Both the position numbers and the translations under genes were made by a program. A stretch of DNA of 64,000 nucleotides. Origin: Nocardioides guangzhouensis. Lineage in GTDB: Bacteria; Actinomycetota; Actinomycetes; Propionibacteriales; Nocardioidaceae. Under the pieces are notes generated by a model. It had not been told where the DNA came from. It ran no database searches and worked only from the letters and a program-made list of their open reading frames with translations. The DNA lies in contig NZ_SDKM01000023.1 of NCBI RefSeq assembly GCF_004519545.1, positions 1 through 64,000 of the forward strand, given 5' to 3'. Shown one piece after another: positions 21,245-29,616 of the stretch. How positions within the stretch are numbered: the first letter of the stretch is position 1; every line of letters starts with the position of its first letter.

Positions 21245-21357
21245 GGGGAAGCGGCCGGGCTGCGCCGATGGTGTCGACCTTCGTGCGTCATGGTGCGAGT
21301 GTCGGATCAACGCGCTGCGTGAAGCAAGAGACGGCTCCCTTCTCGCGATCGCTACGC

Positions 21358-22391
21358 TCACCGACGGTCTGACCGACCCCGGTCCGAGTTTCGTTGCCGC
21401 GCGAGACGGTGGCGACGCTCCTCCTCGCTCTTTGAGTACGCGGCCGCGCGGATCGCCTCGTCCGATTCCAGGCCGCTGCCGAGGCCCCCGCCGACGGTCG
21501 CCGCCGACGCCACGAACCAGGCGAGCACGAAAAGATCGCCATAGCCGAGGGAGGTCTGGAGGTAGCCGCCCATCACGGCGGGGTCGAGGACGAACAACGC
21601 CCAGACCAGGTTCACGACGTAGAGCGCCAGGTAGCAGATGAGCACACCAGCGGTGAGAGTCACCAAGGTCGAGATGTTGTAGAGGCGCGATCTCTCCCGA
21701 GCCTCGGGGGAGCTGTCGTAGGGGTGGTCCCACAGGTCGCCGTCGATGACGAGCCAGGCGACGACGACACGACGGAGGCGATCGTCGCGACCAGAAGGCG
21801 CCACGAGGACAAGGACCCTGCCAGTAGCCAGACCGTGGAGTTGATGGTGGCGATGGCTCCGGTTGCCAGTGCCGCGACGAGTGCGGACTTGAGTCCGGGC
21901 ACGAGGAGCCATGGTCGGTTGGCGAGGACCATCCCCGCAAGCAGTCGCCAGCGGCCTCCGAGGCGGGGGAGTGGGACTCGGTGCTCGTCCTCGGAGGCAG
22001 GGTCGGCCATGCCGCCGACGAGCGTGCGCACTGCGCGGCGAGTGCGTGCGTGCATCCGCAGTCCGCCGAGCGCAGGCAGTGACAGCACGGCTGTCCGCTG
22101 TTGGGGGTCAGCTTCGATGAGGAGATACCGACCGTCGTCGTCGCGAATGGGAAGCTCGGTAAGCCCGACCACGAGGTCCCACTCATGGTGGTGAGCCTGG
22201 TCGCCCAGACGCGCCAACGCGGCGTCGACATCCTCGGAACCGGTGGTGAACGGCTCGCTGACTACCTGGATGTCCCAGGCGCCGTGATGCTCGCCCTTCG
22301 GTGGGTCGAGGTCCTTGATCCGGTGCGCCATCTGGGTGGGCGAGGCCGGGTCAGCCACGAGACCGACATGTAGGGGCTTCATGGTGCACAT
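21358..22391 (-). pseudogene. membrane protein paralogue 2, frameshifted
   Basis: This gene has the same architecture as its downstream neighbour. The soluble N-part (MKPLHVGLVADPASPTQMAH; EWDLVVGLTELPIRDDDGRY; LSLPALGGLRMHARTRRAVR) and first helix are in one frame up to LVATIASVV near 21780. The rest (VVAWLVIDGDLWDHPYDSSP; LTAGVLICYLALYVVNLVWA; GGGLGSGLESDEAIRAAAYS) is in another. One missing base in the GTCGTGTCGTCGTCGCC run explains the shift. Downstream coding is well kept, so the lesion is recent or a sequencing error. It starts 113 bases from the repeat B region. Confidence 0.75.
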
Positions 22392-22508
22392 GTACCCACG
22401 GCGCTCGCGCAGACGCGTGAGCCCACGACCTGAGGTCTGCTCGTCTGGCGGTAGCTGCTCAAGCCAAGTGTTTCGCGGGCAGTGCCGACGGACCAGGTAC
22501 GACTCAGA

Positions 22509-22702
22509 TGTGCCACATCTGATTTTCCAAGCCGCCGTCTGGGCCGCGCTGGGGCCGCACGTGGAGTCAGACCAAACGAAGAACGACCCCTGACCGTGGA
22601 AGACGTTGAACGGTGTCTTCGCTGGTCAGGGGCCGTTTCTTCACCCTCTGCGCGGCTTGGGCCGCAGGTACATCTATGCGAACTCAGATGTCGTAGTTCT
22701 GG
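22509..22702. repeat. dispersed repeat, copy B with terminator hairpin
   Basis: About 194 bases, closely matching copy C at 26434-26621 from CATCTGATTTTC to AACTCAGATGTCGTAGTT. At 22582-22638 it holds a nested hairpin. The outer arms AACGACCCCTGACC and GGTCAGGGGCCGTT have one mismatch; the inner arms are GAAGAC/GTCTTC; TTTCTTC follows. On the minus strand the left end reads as a peptide end GQNYDI plus stop. This may be the 3' end of a lost gene plus its terminator, copied around the genome. Confidence 0.8.
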
Positions 22703-23089
22703 CCGCACATGGGCCTGAACTGGACAAACACATGACGTGAGGCGCCTCGGGCCGCATCGGGGCCGCGGACCGCCGCTGGCGCGCCACCCCTGTCGAGGGG
22801 GTAACCGGGGAGCCGTGAACTCATCGCGTCTGCGGATGTCGCCGTACTCGATGACGCGGTGGACGTAGGTCGGGATCACCCACGGTGCACCTCGTGCACC
22901 GCCTGCCGGGCCAAGAAGCGGCGCCAAGGAGCGAGCTCGGCAGGGGGCAGGATCAGCCTCGTGAATGCTCCGTTGTGGCTTTGCCGACTACGTGGAAACG
23001 CAGGTCAGCCCCGGGTTTCCACTCGGCTGGCCTGCGTTTCCAGGGCGTCTCGTCCCCGTGTGCGACGTGGAGCTCAGACGCCGGTCGCG
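22703..23089. other. no gene seen apart from a hairpin
   Basis: 387 bases between repeat B and the DUF1059 gene. There is no convincing coding sequence. A strong hairpin at 22993-23042 is listed separately. Confidence 0.4.
22993..23042 (-). terminator. long hairpin downstream of DUF1059 gene
   Basis: The arms TGGAAACGCAGG and CCTGCGTTTCCA pair perfectly. They are extended by CAGCC/GGCTG after a one-base mismatch, around a loop of about 14 nt. It lies 48 bases past the stop of the minus-strand DUF1059 gene, so it probably terminates that transcript. No T run is present. Confidence 0.6.
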
Positions 23090-23311
23090 CTACCTGTCGT
23101 AGGCCGACGGCGACGATCCAGCGTTGACGCCAGCCGTTGCCACTTCCTTCCACCAGGCCGCGCCCGCGATCATCTCCCTGATCTGGCTGTCAGTGAGTTG
23201 TGGGTGGGCCTGGGTGGTGTGCGCCTTGATGTCGCGGAACAGCTCGTCGTCATCAGCGCCGGTGAACTCGATCCTGTCGTGAGACGGATCTACGCAGTGG
23301 AATCCTCGCAT
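23090..23311 (-). CDS. DUF1059 family small protein
   Basis: 73 residues starting MRGFHCVDPSHDRIEFTGAD. The middle part DDELFRDIKAHTTQAHPQLT with DSQIREMIAG matches the compact DUF1059 layout (His-x-x-x-x-x-His between helices; early cysteine). Function of the family is unknown. GGAGGAGCC precedes the ATG. It is transcribed divergently from the large LuxR-family regulator, with which it shares a short promoter region. Confidence 0.75.
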   Translation of the reverse strand: MRGFHCVDPSHDRIEFTGADDDELFRDIKAHTTQAHPQLTDSQIREMIAGAAWWKEVATAGVNAGSSPSAYDR

Positions 23312-23438
23312 GGCTCCTCCTTCAGATCTACGCCCGATCGATGCGGCTACCGCATCCATGGCTATCAAGATAGGAAGCCGTCGGGGCGTCATCATGAGGG
23401 AACTCCCTCGGATCGGACCTGCCTGTAAAATCAGGGGA

Positions 23439-26231
23439 GTGACCGGGTTCTTCGGGCGCACACATGAGCTCGAGCTGGTCCGCGCTGCGGTTGCCTGGGC
23501 TCCCGGCGTACGGCGTCTGACCGCAGTCCTCGTGGACGGTGAACCTGGCGTCGGCAAGACCAGGCTGGTCGACGAGGCCTTGAGAAACATCCGGGTCGAT
23601 CGGGTTGCGGTGTCTGCGTATGAGCCGGAGATGCGCCTGCCCTTCTCCCTCGGCCACGACCTGACTCGCGCACTGGCGCGCTCCTCGCCCGCGGCCGGGC
23701 AGATCCTGGACCCGATCCTCGCGCCGGAGCCCGGCGGCCCGCCCCCCGACTGGACCTCCGTCTTCGAAGCGGCCCACCGCGCGGCCGGTGTCCACGACTC
23801 GCTCGTCATCGCGATCGATGACTTCCAGTGGTCGGACGAGCGATCCACGGCGCTGATGCACTACCTGGTGCGCGGGGCCGAGGCCGACGGCGATCCACTG
23901 GCGCTCGTCGTCGCTGGTCGACGTTCCCTCGCCCTCGGCGCGCTGGCCTCGTCCCTGGACCGTCTGCTCGGCGACAGGCTGACGCGGGTGAAGCTCGGAC
24001 CACTCGACCAGCGCTCGACGATCGCACTGGCGCGCGCCGTGAACCCAGCCCTGGATCCTCGCGACGCCGCGGCGGTGGCCGACCGGTCCGGCGGTTCCCC
24101 CTTCTGGACCGGGCTGCTGGCCGCAGCCCGGAACGACGAAGCCGAGGTCGCGCCCATCGTCGCCGACCGTCTCTCGGCGGCGGGCACCGACGCAGCGGTG
24201 CTCCTGGAGACGATCACCGTGCTGGGACGGCAGGCGGCCCGCGAGGATCTCATCGCGATCCGAGGATGGCCGGAGGATCGGCTCACGGCTGCCGCGGCCG
24301 AGCTGATGGCAGCCGGACTGCTGCTCGAGGAGGGGGGCGCGTTCCGCATCGTCCACGACCTCGTCAGAGCAGCCGTCGACACCCAGCTCCCGGACGAACG
24401 ACGACGCGAGATCCAGTCACGGGTTGCGACACGGCTGGAGAACATCGCCGGCGACAACGTCACGCTGTTGCTGAGGGCTTCGGAAGCCAGGAACCGAGCA
24501 GGGCTCGACCACCTGGCGCTGACCCTCCGGATCCTGCGGTCGCCGATGCGTCGACTGGTCGGCATCGTGGGGCTGCGGTCGATCGTGTCCCTCATCGACT
24601 CGGTGCCGGCTGGCGCGTCACAGGAGCTCGAGCTGCAAGCCGAGCTCGCGTCGCTAGCCGCTGAACTGGGTCAGCACGGGCTTGCGATGGAACGATGGGC
24701 GCGCATCGCGGACCGACAGGTTACGCCGAGTGATCGAGCGCGCGCCTGGCTGGGTGCCTCGGAGTCGGCGCAGCAGCTCGAGCGGACCGAGGACGCGCGC
24801 ACTCACCTCGAGCGCGCGCGCCGCGCGGGCAGCGACGATCCGATACTTCACCTCGAGCTCCAGGCCACGGACGCGGCGATCACACGCTGGCGCGAGAACC
24901 GCCCGCAGGAAGCAGGGCAGCTCACGATCGCCGCTCTCGAGAGCGCGCGTGCCCTGGCCGCTGCGATCCGTTCGGAGGAGACGCTCGAGCCACGCCTCCA
25001 AAGCGCCTACGAACGCACCCTCGTGCTCGCCTGCGTGGACGCCATGCAGGCGAACGATCCGGAGGCCATCCTTCCCCTGACAGATGAGATGGCACGGATT
25101 TCCGCCGGAGCCGGCATCGAGGCATGGCTGCAGGCGAGCCTTCGGCGGGGCTCGGCCCTCACACTTCTGGCCCGCTTCGCCGAAGCCGAGGATCAGCTCG
25201 GACCGGCGTGGCTGGAGGCGCGCCGAGCGTCCCTTCCGGGGATCGCTCTGGACATCGGGGCATGGCTCGCACACACGAGGTACGACGCCGGCCGCCTCAT
25301 CGAGGCTCAGGAGGTGGCCGACGAATGTGAGGCCCTCGCGGAGCGCATCGGCGAATTCTCTCGTCCGGCCCTGGGCGCGCGGATGTGGCGACTTGTCAGC
25401 ACGATCTCCGCCGGCGACCACCAAGCCGGCCTCGCCGGCCTTCGGGCAATGTGCGAGGACGAACGGGATCCGCATCACCGCATCCCCCTTCACCTTGCCA
25501 TCGCTCGTTGGCGGTCACGGCTCGACGGGGCCGCGAGCGCCGACGAGGTGCACGAGCGGATCGCCCGCGGCCGGCACGACATGGAGGACGCTCGGTGCGC
25601 CCGCTGCAGCCTCGACTTCATCAGAGCTGCCACTGAGTCGCTGGCCCGCGTCGGATACGTCGACGAGGCTGTGCGATGGTTCGAGGAGGCGGATCTGTCG
25701 CCGCCGCGCGGGGACCTTCAGGAGTGGGACCATCTGCGGGCCCGATCGGCCCTTGCCGCAGCGGGGCGAGGGGATCGCGCCTTGCTTCAGGACGCCATCG
25801 ACGAAGCGGACAAGCTGGGGATGGGCATCGAATCGATCTGGGCGCGCACGTCTCTCGCGCTCGTGAAAGCGGGCGAGGGTGACACGTCAGGAGCGGAGAT
25901 GATCCTGCGGGACGCGGCTGCGATCGCCGAGGCGAGCGGGGCCACAACGGAGCGCGGGCATGTCGACCAGCTCCTGCGCCAGCTCGGCATCCGCACTTGG
26001 CGACGCGGAGCGCGGGCGAAGACCACCGGTGATCTCTCCGTCCTGAGCGATCGTGAGCGCGAGGTCGCGAACCTCATCGCGGGCGGTGCCAGCAACCCGG
26101 ATGTCGCCAGCGCCCTGTTCCTGTCACGCAAGACGGTGGAGCGCCATGTCTCGAGCATCCTGTCGAAGCTCGAGGTCAAGAATCGTGCGCAGCTTGCGGC
26201 CAAGGTGGCAGCCGGCGACGGAGCCAGCTAG
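23439..26231 (+). CDS. large AAA-type LuxR regulator (LAL family)
   Basis: About 930 residues. Walker A is [20 protein letters not shown] and Walker B-like SLVIAIDDFQWSDERSTALM. A helical TPR-like middle section (about 420-840) follows, then a C-terminal LuxR helix-turn-helix (LSDREREVANLIAGGASNPD, VASALFLSRKTVERHVSSIL, SKLEVKNRAQL). LAL regulators are ATP-dependent activators of catabolic or secondary-metabolite genes. Start is uncertain: GTG at 23439 (VTGFFGRTHELELV) fits family N-termini, and an ATG at 23394 is also in frame. The gene and its divergent DUF1059 partner lie between direct copies B and C of the repeat. Confidence 0.88.
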   Translation: MTGFFGRTHELELVRAAVAWAPGVRRLTAVLVDGEPGVGKTRLVDEALRNIRVDRVAVSAYEPEMRLPFSLGHDLTRALARSSPAAGQILDPILAPEPGGPPPDWTSVFEAAHRAAGVHDSLVIAIDDFQWSDERSTALMHYLVRGAEADGDPLALVVAGRRSLALGALASSLDRLLGDRLTRVKLGPLDQRSTIALARAVNPALDPRDAAAVADRSGGSPFWTGLLAAARNDEAEVAPIVADRLSAAGTDAAVLLETITVLGRQAAREDLIAIRGWPEDRLTAAAAELMAAGLLLEEGGAFRIVHDLVRAAVDTQLPDERRREIQSRVATRLENIAGDNVTLLLRASEARNRAGLDHLALTLRILRSPMRRLVGIVGLRSIVSLIDSVPAGASQELELQAELASLAAELGQHGLAMERWARIADRQVTPSDRARAWLGASESAQQLERTEDARTHLERARRAGSDDPILHLELQATDAAITRWRENRPQEAGQLTIAALESARALAAAIRSEETLEPRLQSAYERTLVLACVDAMQANDPEAILPLTDEMARISAGAGIEAWLQASLRRGSALTLLARFAEAEDQLGPAWLEARRASLPGIALDIGAWLAHTRYDAGRLIEAQEVADECEALAERIGEFSRPALGARMWRLVSTISAGDHQAGLAGLRAMCEDERDPHHRIPLHLAIARWRSRLDGAASADEVHERIARGRHDMEDARCARCSLDFIRAATESLARVGYVDEAVRWFEEADLSPPRGDLQEWDHLRARSALAAAGRGDRALLQDAIDEADKLGMGIESIWARTSLALVKAGEGDTSGAEMILRDAAAIAEASGATTERGHVDQLLRQLGIRTWRRGARAKTTGDLSVLSDREREVANLIAGGASNPDVASALFLSRKTVERHVSSILSKLEVKNRAQLAAKVAAGDGAS

Positions 26232-26433
26232 GTGCCTTCGTTGACCCACACGATGAGAGGAGCCGCTTCGTCTCCTGGACGCCCAGGAGCATTTGGCGCG
26301 ATGGCCTCCCGAGCTCGATCGTTTCCTTGACGTCAGTGCCGGAGGCACGACGCGGGAACGAGCCCGAGCTCCAGGGCCTGACGCACATCGGCGAGCGGTC
26401 GCCCATCGCAATAGGCGTGAGTTGATCTCTAGT
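26232..26433. other. intergenic, no gene seen
   Basis: 202 bases after the regulator's stop. Frames on both strands lack recognisable motifs and there is no clear terminator. Confidence 0.4.
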
Positions 26434-26621
26434 GCTGCATCTGATTTTCGGCTGGCTGGCCGGGGCCGCGCTCGAGCCGCACGTGGAGTCAGATCACACG
26501 AAGAACGACCCCTGACCGTGGACGACGTTGAACGGTGTCTTCGCTGGTCAGGGGCCGTTTCTTCACTCTCTGCGCGGCTTGGGCCGCAGGTACATCTATG
26601 CGAACTCAGATGTCGTAGTTG
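26434..26621. repeat. dispersed repeat, copy C with terminator hairpin
   Basis: This is a direct copy of repeat B in the same orientation, with roughly ten scattered differences. The hairpin at 26504-26560 keeps outer arms AACGACCCCTGACC and GGTCAGGGGCCGTT. The left arm's inner GAAGAC is changed to GACGAC. The tail AACTCAGATGTCGTAGTT is intact but the following bases diverge. B and C flank the DUF1059-LAL segment at a distance of 3.9 kb. Confidence 0.8.
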
Positions 26622-27195
26622 TGACTGACTGACCCATGCTGACCTGCGCAAACGTCGTTGATTTTCAACCATTTGTACCACGCTTGTAACGAACGCATCC
26701 CCGGCCGCTGCGGGACGAGCCGTGGGAGGTCAAGCTCAGCGGTTGTCGTGCTTGTTCGAGTGCGGGGGGTGAAGTAGCTGCTCGACTCGATCCGACCGCT
26801 GATGGCAGCAGATGTTGGTTGGTCGACCGGGCGCGTCCAGGCGGAGTCGCACCCCTGCCGCTGTTCGCGCCGAGATCAGCGGATGTCTCGGGAGCGCCCT
26901 TCCCCTGAAAGCGTATGAGAGCGGGGGATCAATCGCCGCGAGACTTGTTCGGAAGCCGGGCACGGTCCTAGATCCACCTAGATTGTGCCTGTTTTCTAGG
27001 TCGGCCTAGGGCCAGGCGTTGCGCCTTGTCGAAGTCGCGCTGGCCCACGGTTCGAGGAGATGCGTGTCGGGCTGCTGCGCGGCCATGACCAAGAGCAGGG
27101 TGCGGGTCGCCGCCGGGAGGGCCGCTATCTGCCGCCTGAAGTGGGCCCCAGTCTCCGGTCGACCGCCAGCGGGCTTGGGAGCGGCGCGACGCCTT
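26622..27195. other. no intact gene; symmetric CTAGG site
   Basis: There is no supportable gene here. The region contains the paired CCTAG/CTAGG site at 26967-27010 and debris before the secreted-protein fragment at 27196. Open frames on the minus strand are arginine-rich and unconvincing. Confidence 0.35.
26967..27010. promoter_or_regulatory. symmetric CCTAG/CTAGG double site
   Basis: Two CCTAG boxes spaced 10 bp apart (26967, 26977) face two CTAGG boxes also 10 bp apart (26996, 27006). This makes a dyad with one-helical-turn spacing. The arrangement suggests binding of a dimer or tetramer on one DNA face, as an operator or a recombination/origin site. No adjacent intact gene explains it. 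Confidence 0.4.
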
Positions 27196-27354
27196 CTCGC
27201 GCTGCGGCGGGAGGTGCAGGCGTACTCGGACGCGTTCCTGGCGGGGGATGTGCCCGCGTCGTGGGCGATGCTGTCGAACCGTTGCCGCGACCGTATGCCG
27301 ATGGCTGACTGGGAGCCAATTCTGCGCTGGGCGCGGGGGTCGGCTCGTGTATAA
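27196..27354 (+). pseudogene. fragment of secreted-protein domain
   Basis: The plus frame gives LLALRREVQAYSDAFLAGDV, then PASWAMLSNRCRDRMPMADW and a stop. It resembles the NTF2-like or 'YSDAFLAGD...LSxRCR' domain found at the C-terminus of small actinobacterial lipoproteins. The natural domain is longer, and no signal peptide can be linked upstream, so it looks like a truncated remnant. Confidence 0.35.
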
Positions 27355-27887
27355 GTGTAGACCTCTACAGTAGCGAGGGCTTTCGAGTGGGGCGTATGCC
27401 TGACACGCCTCGACCGCGCCCTACGAAGGGGCGAGGACGTGGTGTCGTGTCGCCTCGGATATTGTCTTCGCCTTCCACGTTTCGATGAAGTGCGGTGTTT
27501 CGCGCTCCGAAGCGAAGCGCCCGGAGCGCCTTCTCGGCGGTGGGTGGCCCGCGTCCGATGGGGGCCGGGCCGCCCAGTTCGAGCACATCCTGCGGGTTTC
27601 GGGCCCCAAGGCCCCGCGTCGTACCGGCGTTGCGGCAAGGGCTTACGTTTCGCGGCCGAGCGGGCGCGGCGGGTCGCCGAGGACATTCCCGTGAACCATT
27701 GCGCCACGTTATGGCCGGTCATCCAGCTCACGCTGGACACCGGTACCAAAGCGCTCGTGGTGGCCGCGCGCTCGCCTGGCTCGGCAGGTGACGCCGCGCC
27801 AGGATGTGGCGCCGGCGGTCGCGAGGCCACCCGGTGAGCATCGGCGGCCTCGCGGCCGGTTCCAGTCGTGACGGAACGATTCCCTGG
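27355..27887. other. no gene seen
   Basis: 533 bases without a supportable gene. Near 27358 lies a 6-2-6 inverted repeat TGTAGACCTCTACA, of unknown meaning. Plus-strand frames around 27640-27760 have moderately protein-like composition but no motif or start. Confidence 0.35.
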
Positions 27888-28133
27888 TTACCAGTTCGCG
27901 GGCGGGTCGCTGGCCGGGAAGGATCCGTGGCCCCAGACCTCTGGGAGGTCCAAGGCCGATGGTTCCCCGGTCTTCTCATCTGTCGTCTCGCGGGTGGGCT
28001 CCGGGGGCGGCTCTGGGGTCGGCCTGGGTTGAGAGACCCCCGCCGGCCGCGTCGCGGCCTCCGGGCGCGGACCCGGGCGCGGCTCAGGGTGGTGGGGCCG
28101 GCGGGTCAGGACTGCTGTGCGTCGAAGAGCCAT
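27888..28133 (-). CDS. small Pro-rich protein ending in SFPASDPP motif
   Basis: 81 residues; the first two thirds are Arg/Pro-rich and low complexity. The C-terminus LDLPEVWGHGSFPASDPPAN plus W carries the SFPASDPP motif seen at the end of many small bacterial proteins of unknown role, often near stress genes. It overlaps the 3' end of dps by 28 nt on the same strand, suggesting coupled translation. Coding status rests mainly on the terminal motif. Confidence 0.5.
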   Translation of the reverse strand: MALRRTAVLTRRPHHPEPRPGPRPEAATRPAGVSQPRPTPEPPPEPTRETTDEKTGEPSALDLPEVWGHGSFPASDPPANW

Positions 28134-28570
28134 CGCTGCTTCTCCAAGTCGTGGGCCACGGTGATGAGGAGGTCCTGACTGACCGGGTCCAGCTGCTCGA
28201 GGTGCTGCACACGCATGCTCACGCGCTTCGCCACGACGTCGAGCGCTCGCACCATGATCTTCACGACCCCTTGGTCGGTCAGCGCGCCTGCTGGTATCAC
28301 GAGCAGTGGACTCTCCCTGGCGACCGTGTCCGATCGGCCGTCGGGCGCGTAGCCGAGGGCCGCGGCCCGTTCGGCCACCTCGTCTGCGGCGGTCCTGAGC
28401 CCGGTCGCGAGCTTGTCCAGCTGTGCGTGCAGCGGCAGGAACCGGGGGCCGGTCACGTTCCAGTGCGCCTGCTTGGCCTGCATTGCCAGGTCGGTGAGCT
28501 CGACCAGCGTGTCTTGCAGGTCAGCTTCGACTCGGTGGATGTCGGGGCGAGTGTCGAGTCGAGTTGTCAT
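28106..28570 (-). CDS. dps: Dps-family ferritin-like protein
   Basis: 154 residues with the Dps four-helix pattern. The ferroxidase segment is MQAKQAHWNVTGPRFLPLHA (His and Trp of the dimer-interface iron site), then QLDKLATGLRTAADEVAERA with acidic ligands and AALGYAPDGRSDTVA. It would bind iron and shield DNA during oxidative stress. GGAAGGAAGACCC precedes the ATG at 28570. It starts a minus-strand pair with the SFPASDPP protein. Confidence 0.92.
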   Translation of the reverse strand: MTTRLDTRPDIHRVEADLQDTLVELTDLAMQAKQAHWNVTGPRFLPLHAQLDKLATGLRTAADEVAERAAALGYAPDGRSDTVARESPLLVIPAGALTDQGVVKIMVRALDVVAKRVSMRVQHLEQLDPVSQDLLITVAHDLEKQRWLFDAQQS

Positions 28571-28706
28571 GGGTCTTCCTTCCGTTGTGGTGTCTCGTCG
28601 ATGGCGCGGTCGCCGGATGCGGGGGAGATCGGCCTCGAAGCCGAGGGCCGTTGTGACGCGACCACGCTGCTCGCGATTGCGCGCGCTCACGACCGGGGGA
28701 CTCCGG

Positions 28707-28976
28707 TCAGGGCCGAGGCCCTGGTGGCGGTTCGTGCGGGGTCGAGGTGCTGAGTGCGGTGGGGGTCGTTGAGTCCTCGCCACTGGCCTCGTCCCTGGCC
28801 TCGTCCCTGGCCTCGTCGGTTCGGGCGGGGTGGGGGACGGGCTCGGGCTCGGCGCCGTCGGTCTTCTCGTCGCGGCCGGGGAAGAGGTCGGCGGCCTTCA
28901 TAGTGCCGACGACCAGCACGACGATGACCATGAGGCCGGTCGCGAGGAACCAGATCATGTAGCCGAGGTCGGACAT
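28707..28976 (-). CDS. small single-pass membrane protein (family member 1)
   Basis: 89 residues: MSDLGYMIWFLATGLMVIVV runs into LVVGTMKAADLFPGRDEKTD, giving one membrane helix near the N-terminus and an acidic, Glu/Asp/Arg cytoplasmic or outer tail. The tail contains an EARDEARDEAS repeat encoded by an 11-12 bp tandem repeat. The same core (GTxKAADLxP) occurs in the gene at 36948-37400. Both share an almost identical leader ending GCGAAAGGAG, so they form a family under common control. Function unknown. Confidence 0.7.
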   Translation of the reverse strand: MSDLGYMIWFLATGLMVIVVLVVGTMKAADLFPGRDEKTDGAEPEPVPHPARTDEARDEARDEASGEDSTTPTALSTSTPHEPPPGPRP

Positions 28977-28983
28977 CTTGCAG

Positions 28984-29025
28984 CTCCTTTCGCTGTTACT
29001 TAGGAAACGAGTTACGTAGCGTTTT
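28984..29025 (-). promoter_or_regulatory. shared promoter/operator, site 2
   Basis: On the minus strand this reads AACGCTACGTAACTCGTTTC, then CTAAGTAACAGCGAAAGGAG before the small membrane-protein gene. It matches site 1 (37411-37452) in ACGCTACG, the CGTTT/TGTTT block, TAAC and the terminal GCGAAAGGAG. Site 1 adjoins a TetR gene. Confidence 0.55.
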
Positions 29026-29083
29026 TGATCCCATTTCTGCCCGGATGCGGGGAGACCTGTCTCACTATCCCGAAATGGAACAG

Positions 29084-29116
29084 ATACGCTACGCGACCCG
29101 TTGCTAAGTGAAAGGA
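29084..29116 (+). promoter_or_regulatory. shared promoter/operator, site 3
   Basis: ATACGCTACG followed by CGACCCGTTGCTAAGTGAAA and GGA repeats the pattern of sites 1 and 2 but on the plus strand, about 60 bases from site 2 and divergent from it. The plus strand here has no convincing gene, so its target may be lost or too small to recognise. Confidence 0.45.
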
Positions 29117-29199
29117 CAACGAAACCGACGGCACGGCGGCCCCCTGTCCCCACCGAAGCCGACCGTCGAGCTCCTTGCGCAGCTCGGAGAGGCGGTCCG

Positions 29200-29562
29200 T
29201 CAGGGGCGTGGCGCAGCCCATCGCGAGTGCTCCTTGCCAACGCGGCCGGAATGCGGCAGGCGCACTGGTCGTGGGGCCCGAGACTGTGCGCCGGCAGCCG
29301 TCGCGTACGCACACACCGCGACTGCGGCCAACGAGGCGATGGCCCAGGCGACCGCCACCCGGGTGACTGCGCTGGCGTTCTCGAGCGAGGCGCCCACGAC
29401 CGCCGCGATCGGGAGGAGGGTGGCGCACAGCGCGGCCGTTGCGCGGTAGGCACATCGGGTTCGGCGTTCGTGACGCGCCCGAGCGCTGTCGTTGCGCGTG
29501 GGCGGCCGATTGTCGGGGCGAACGGGAGAGAGAAGGTGTGGCGGTGCCGTGCGCATGGTCAA
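29200..29562 (-). CDS. possible two-helix membrane protein
   Basis: 120 residues with two hydrophobic stretches (CAYRATAALCATLLPIAAVV and VAVAWAIASLAAVAVCAYAT). The C-terminal end is basic. A neighbouring frame downstream (LTDRLSELRKELDGRLRWG) also looks protein-like and could be the true C-terminus after a frameshift. There is no clear ribosome binding site. It may be a decayed membrane-protein gene rather than an intact one. Confidence 0.35.
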   Translation of the reverse strand: MTMRTAPPHLLSPVRPDNRPPTRNDSARARHERRTRCAYRATAALCATLLPIAAVVGASLENASAVTRVAVAWAIASLAAVAVCAYATAAGAQSRAPRPVRLPHSGRVGKEHSRWAAPRP

Positions 29563-29616
29563 GCCCTTTCGTCGGGTGGATGCGGTCGACTGAGGTCCCG
29601 TCGTGCGGGTCCCGGT

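Noticed and set aside
27355-27375. TGTAGACCTCTACA inverted repeat as a BlaI/CopY operator
   Set aside because: The half-sites are in the opposite order to the TACA...TGTA operators of that family, and no target gene or regulator is adjacent.
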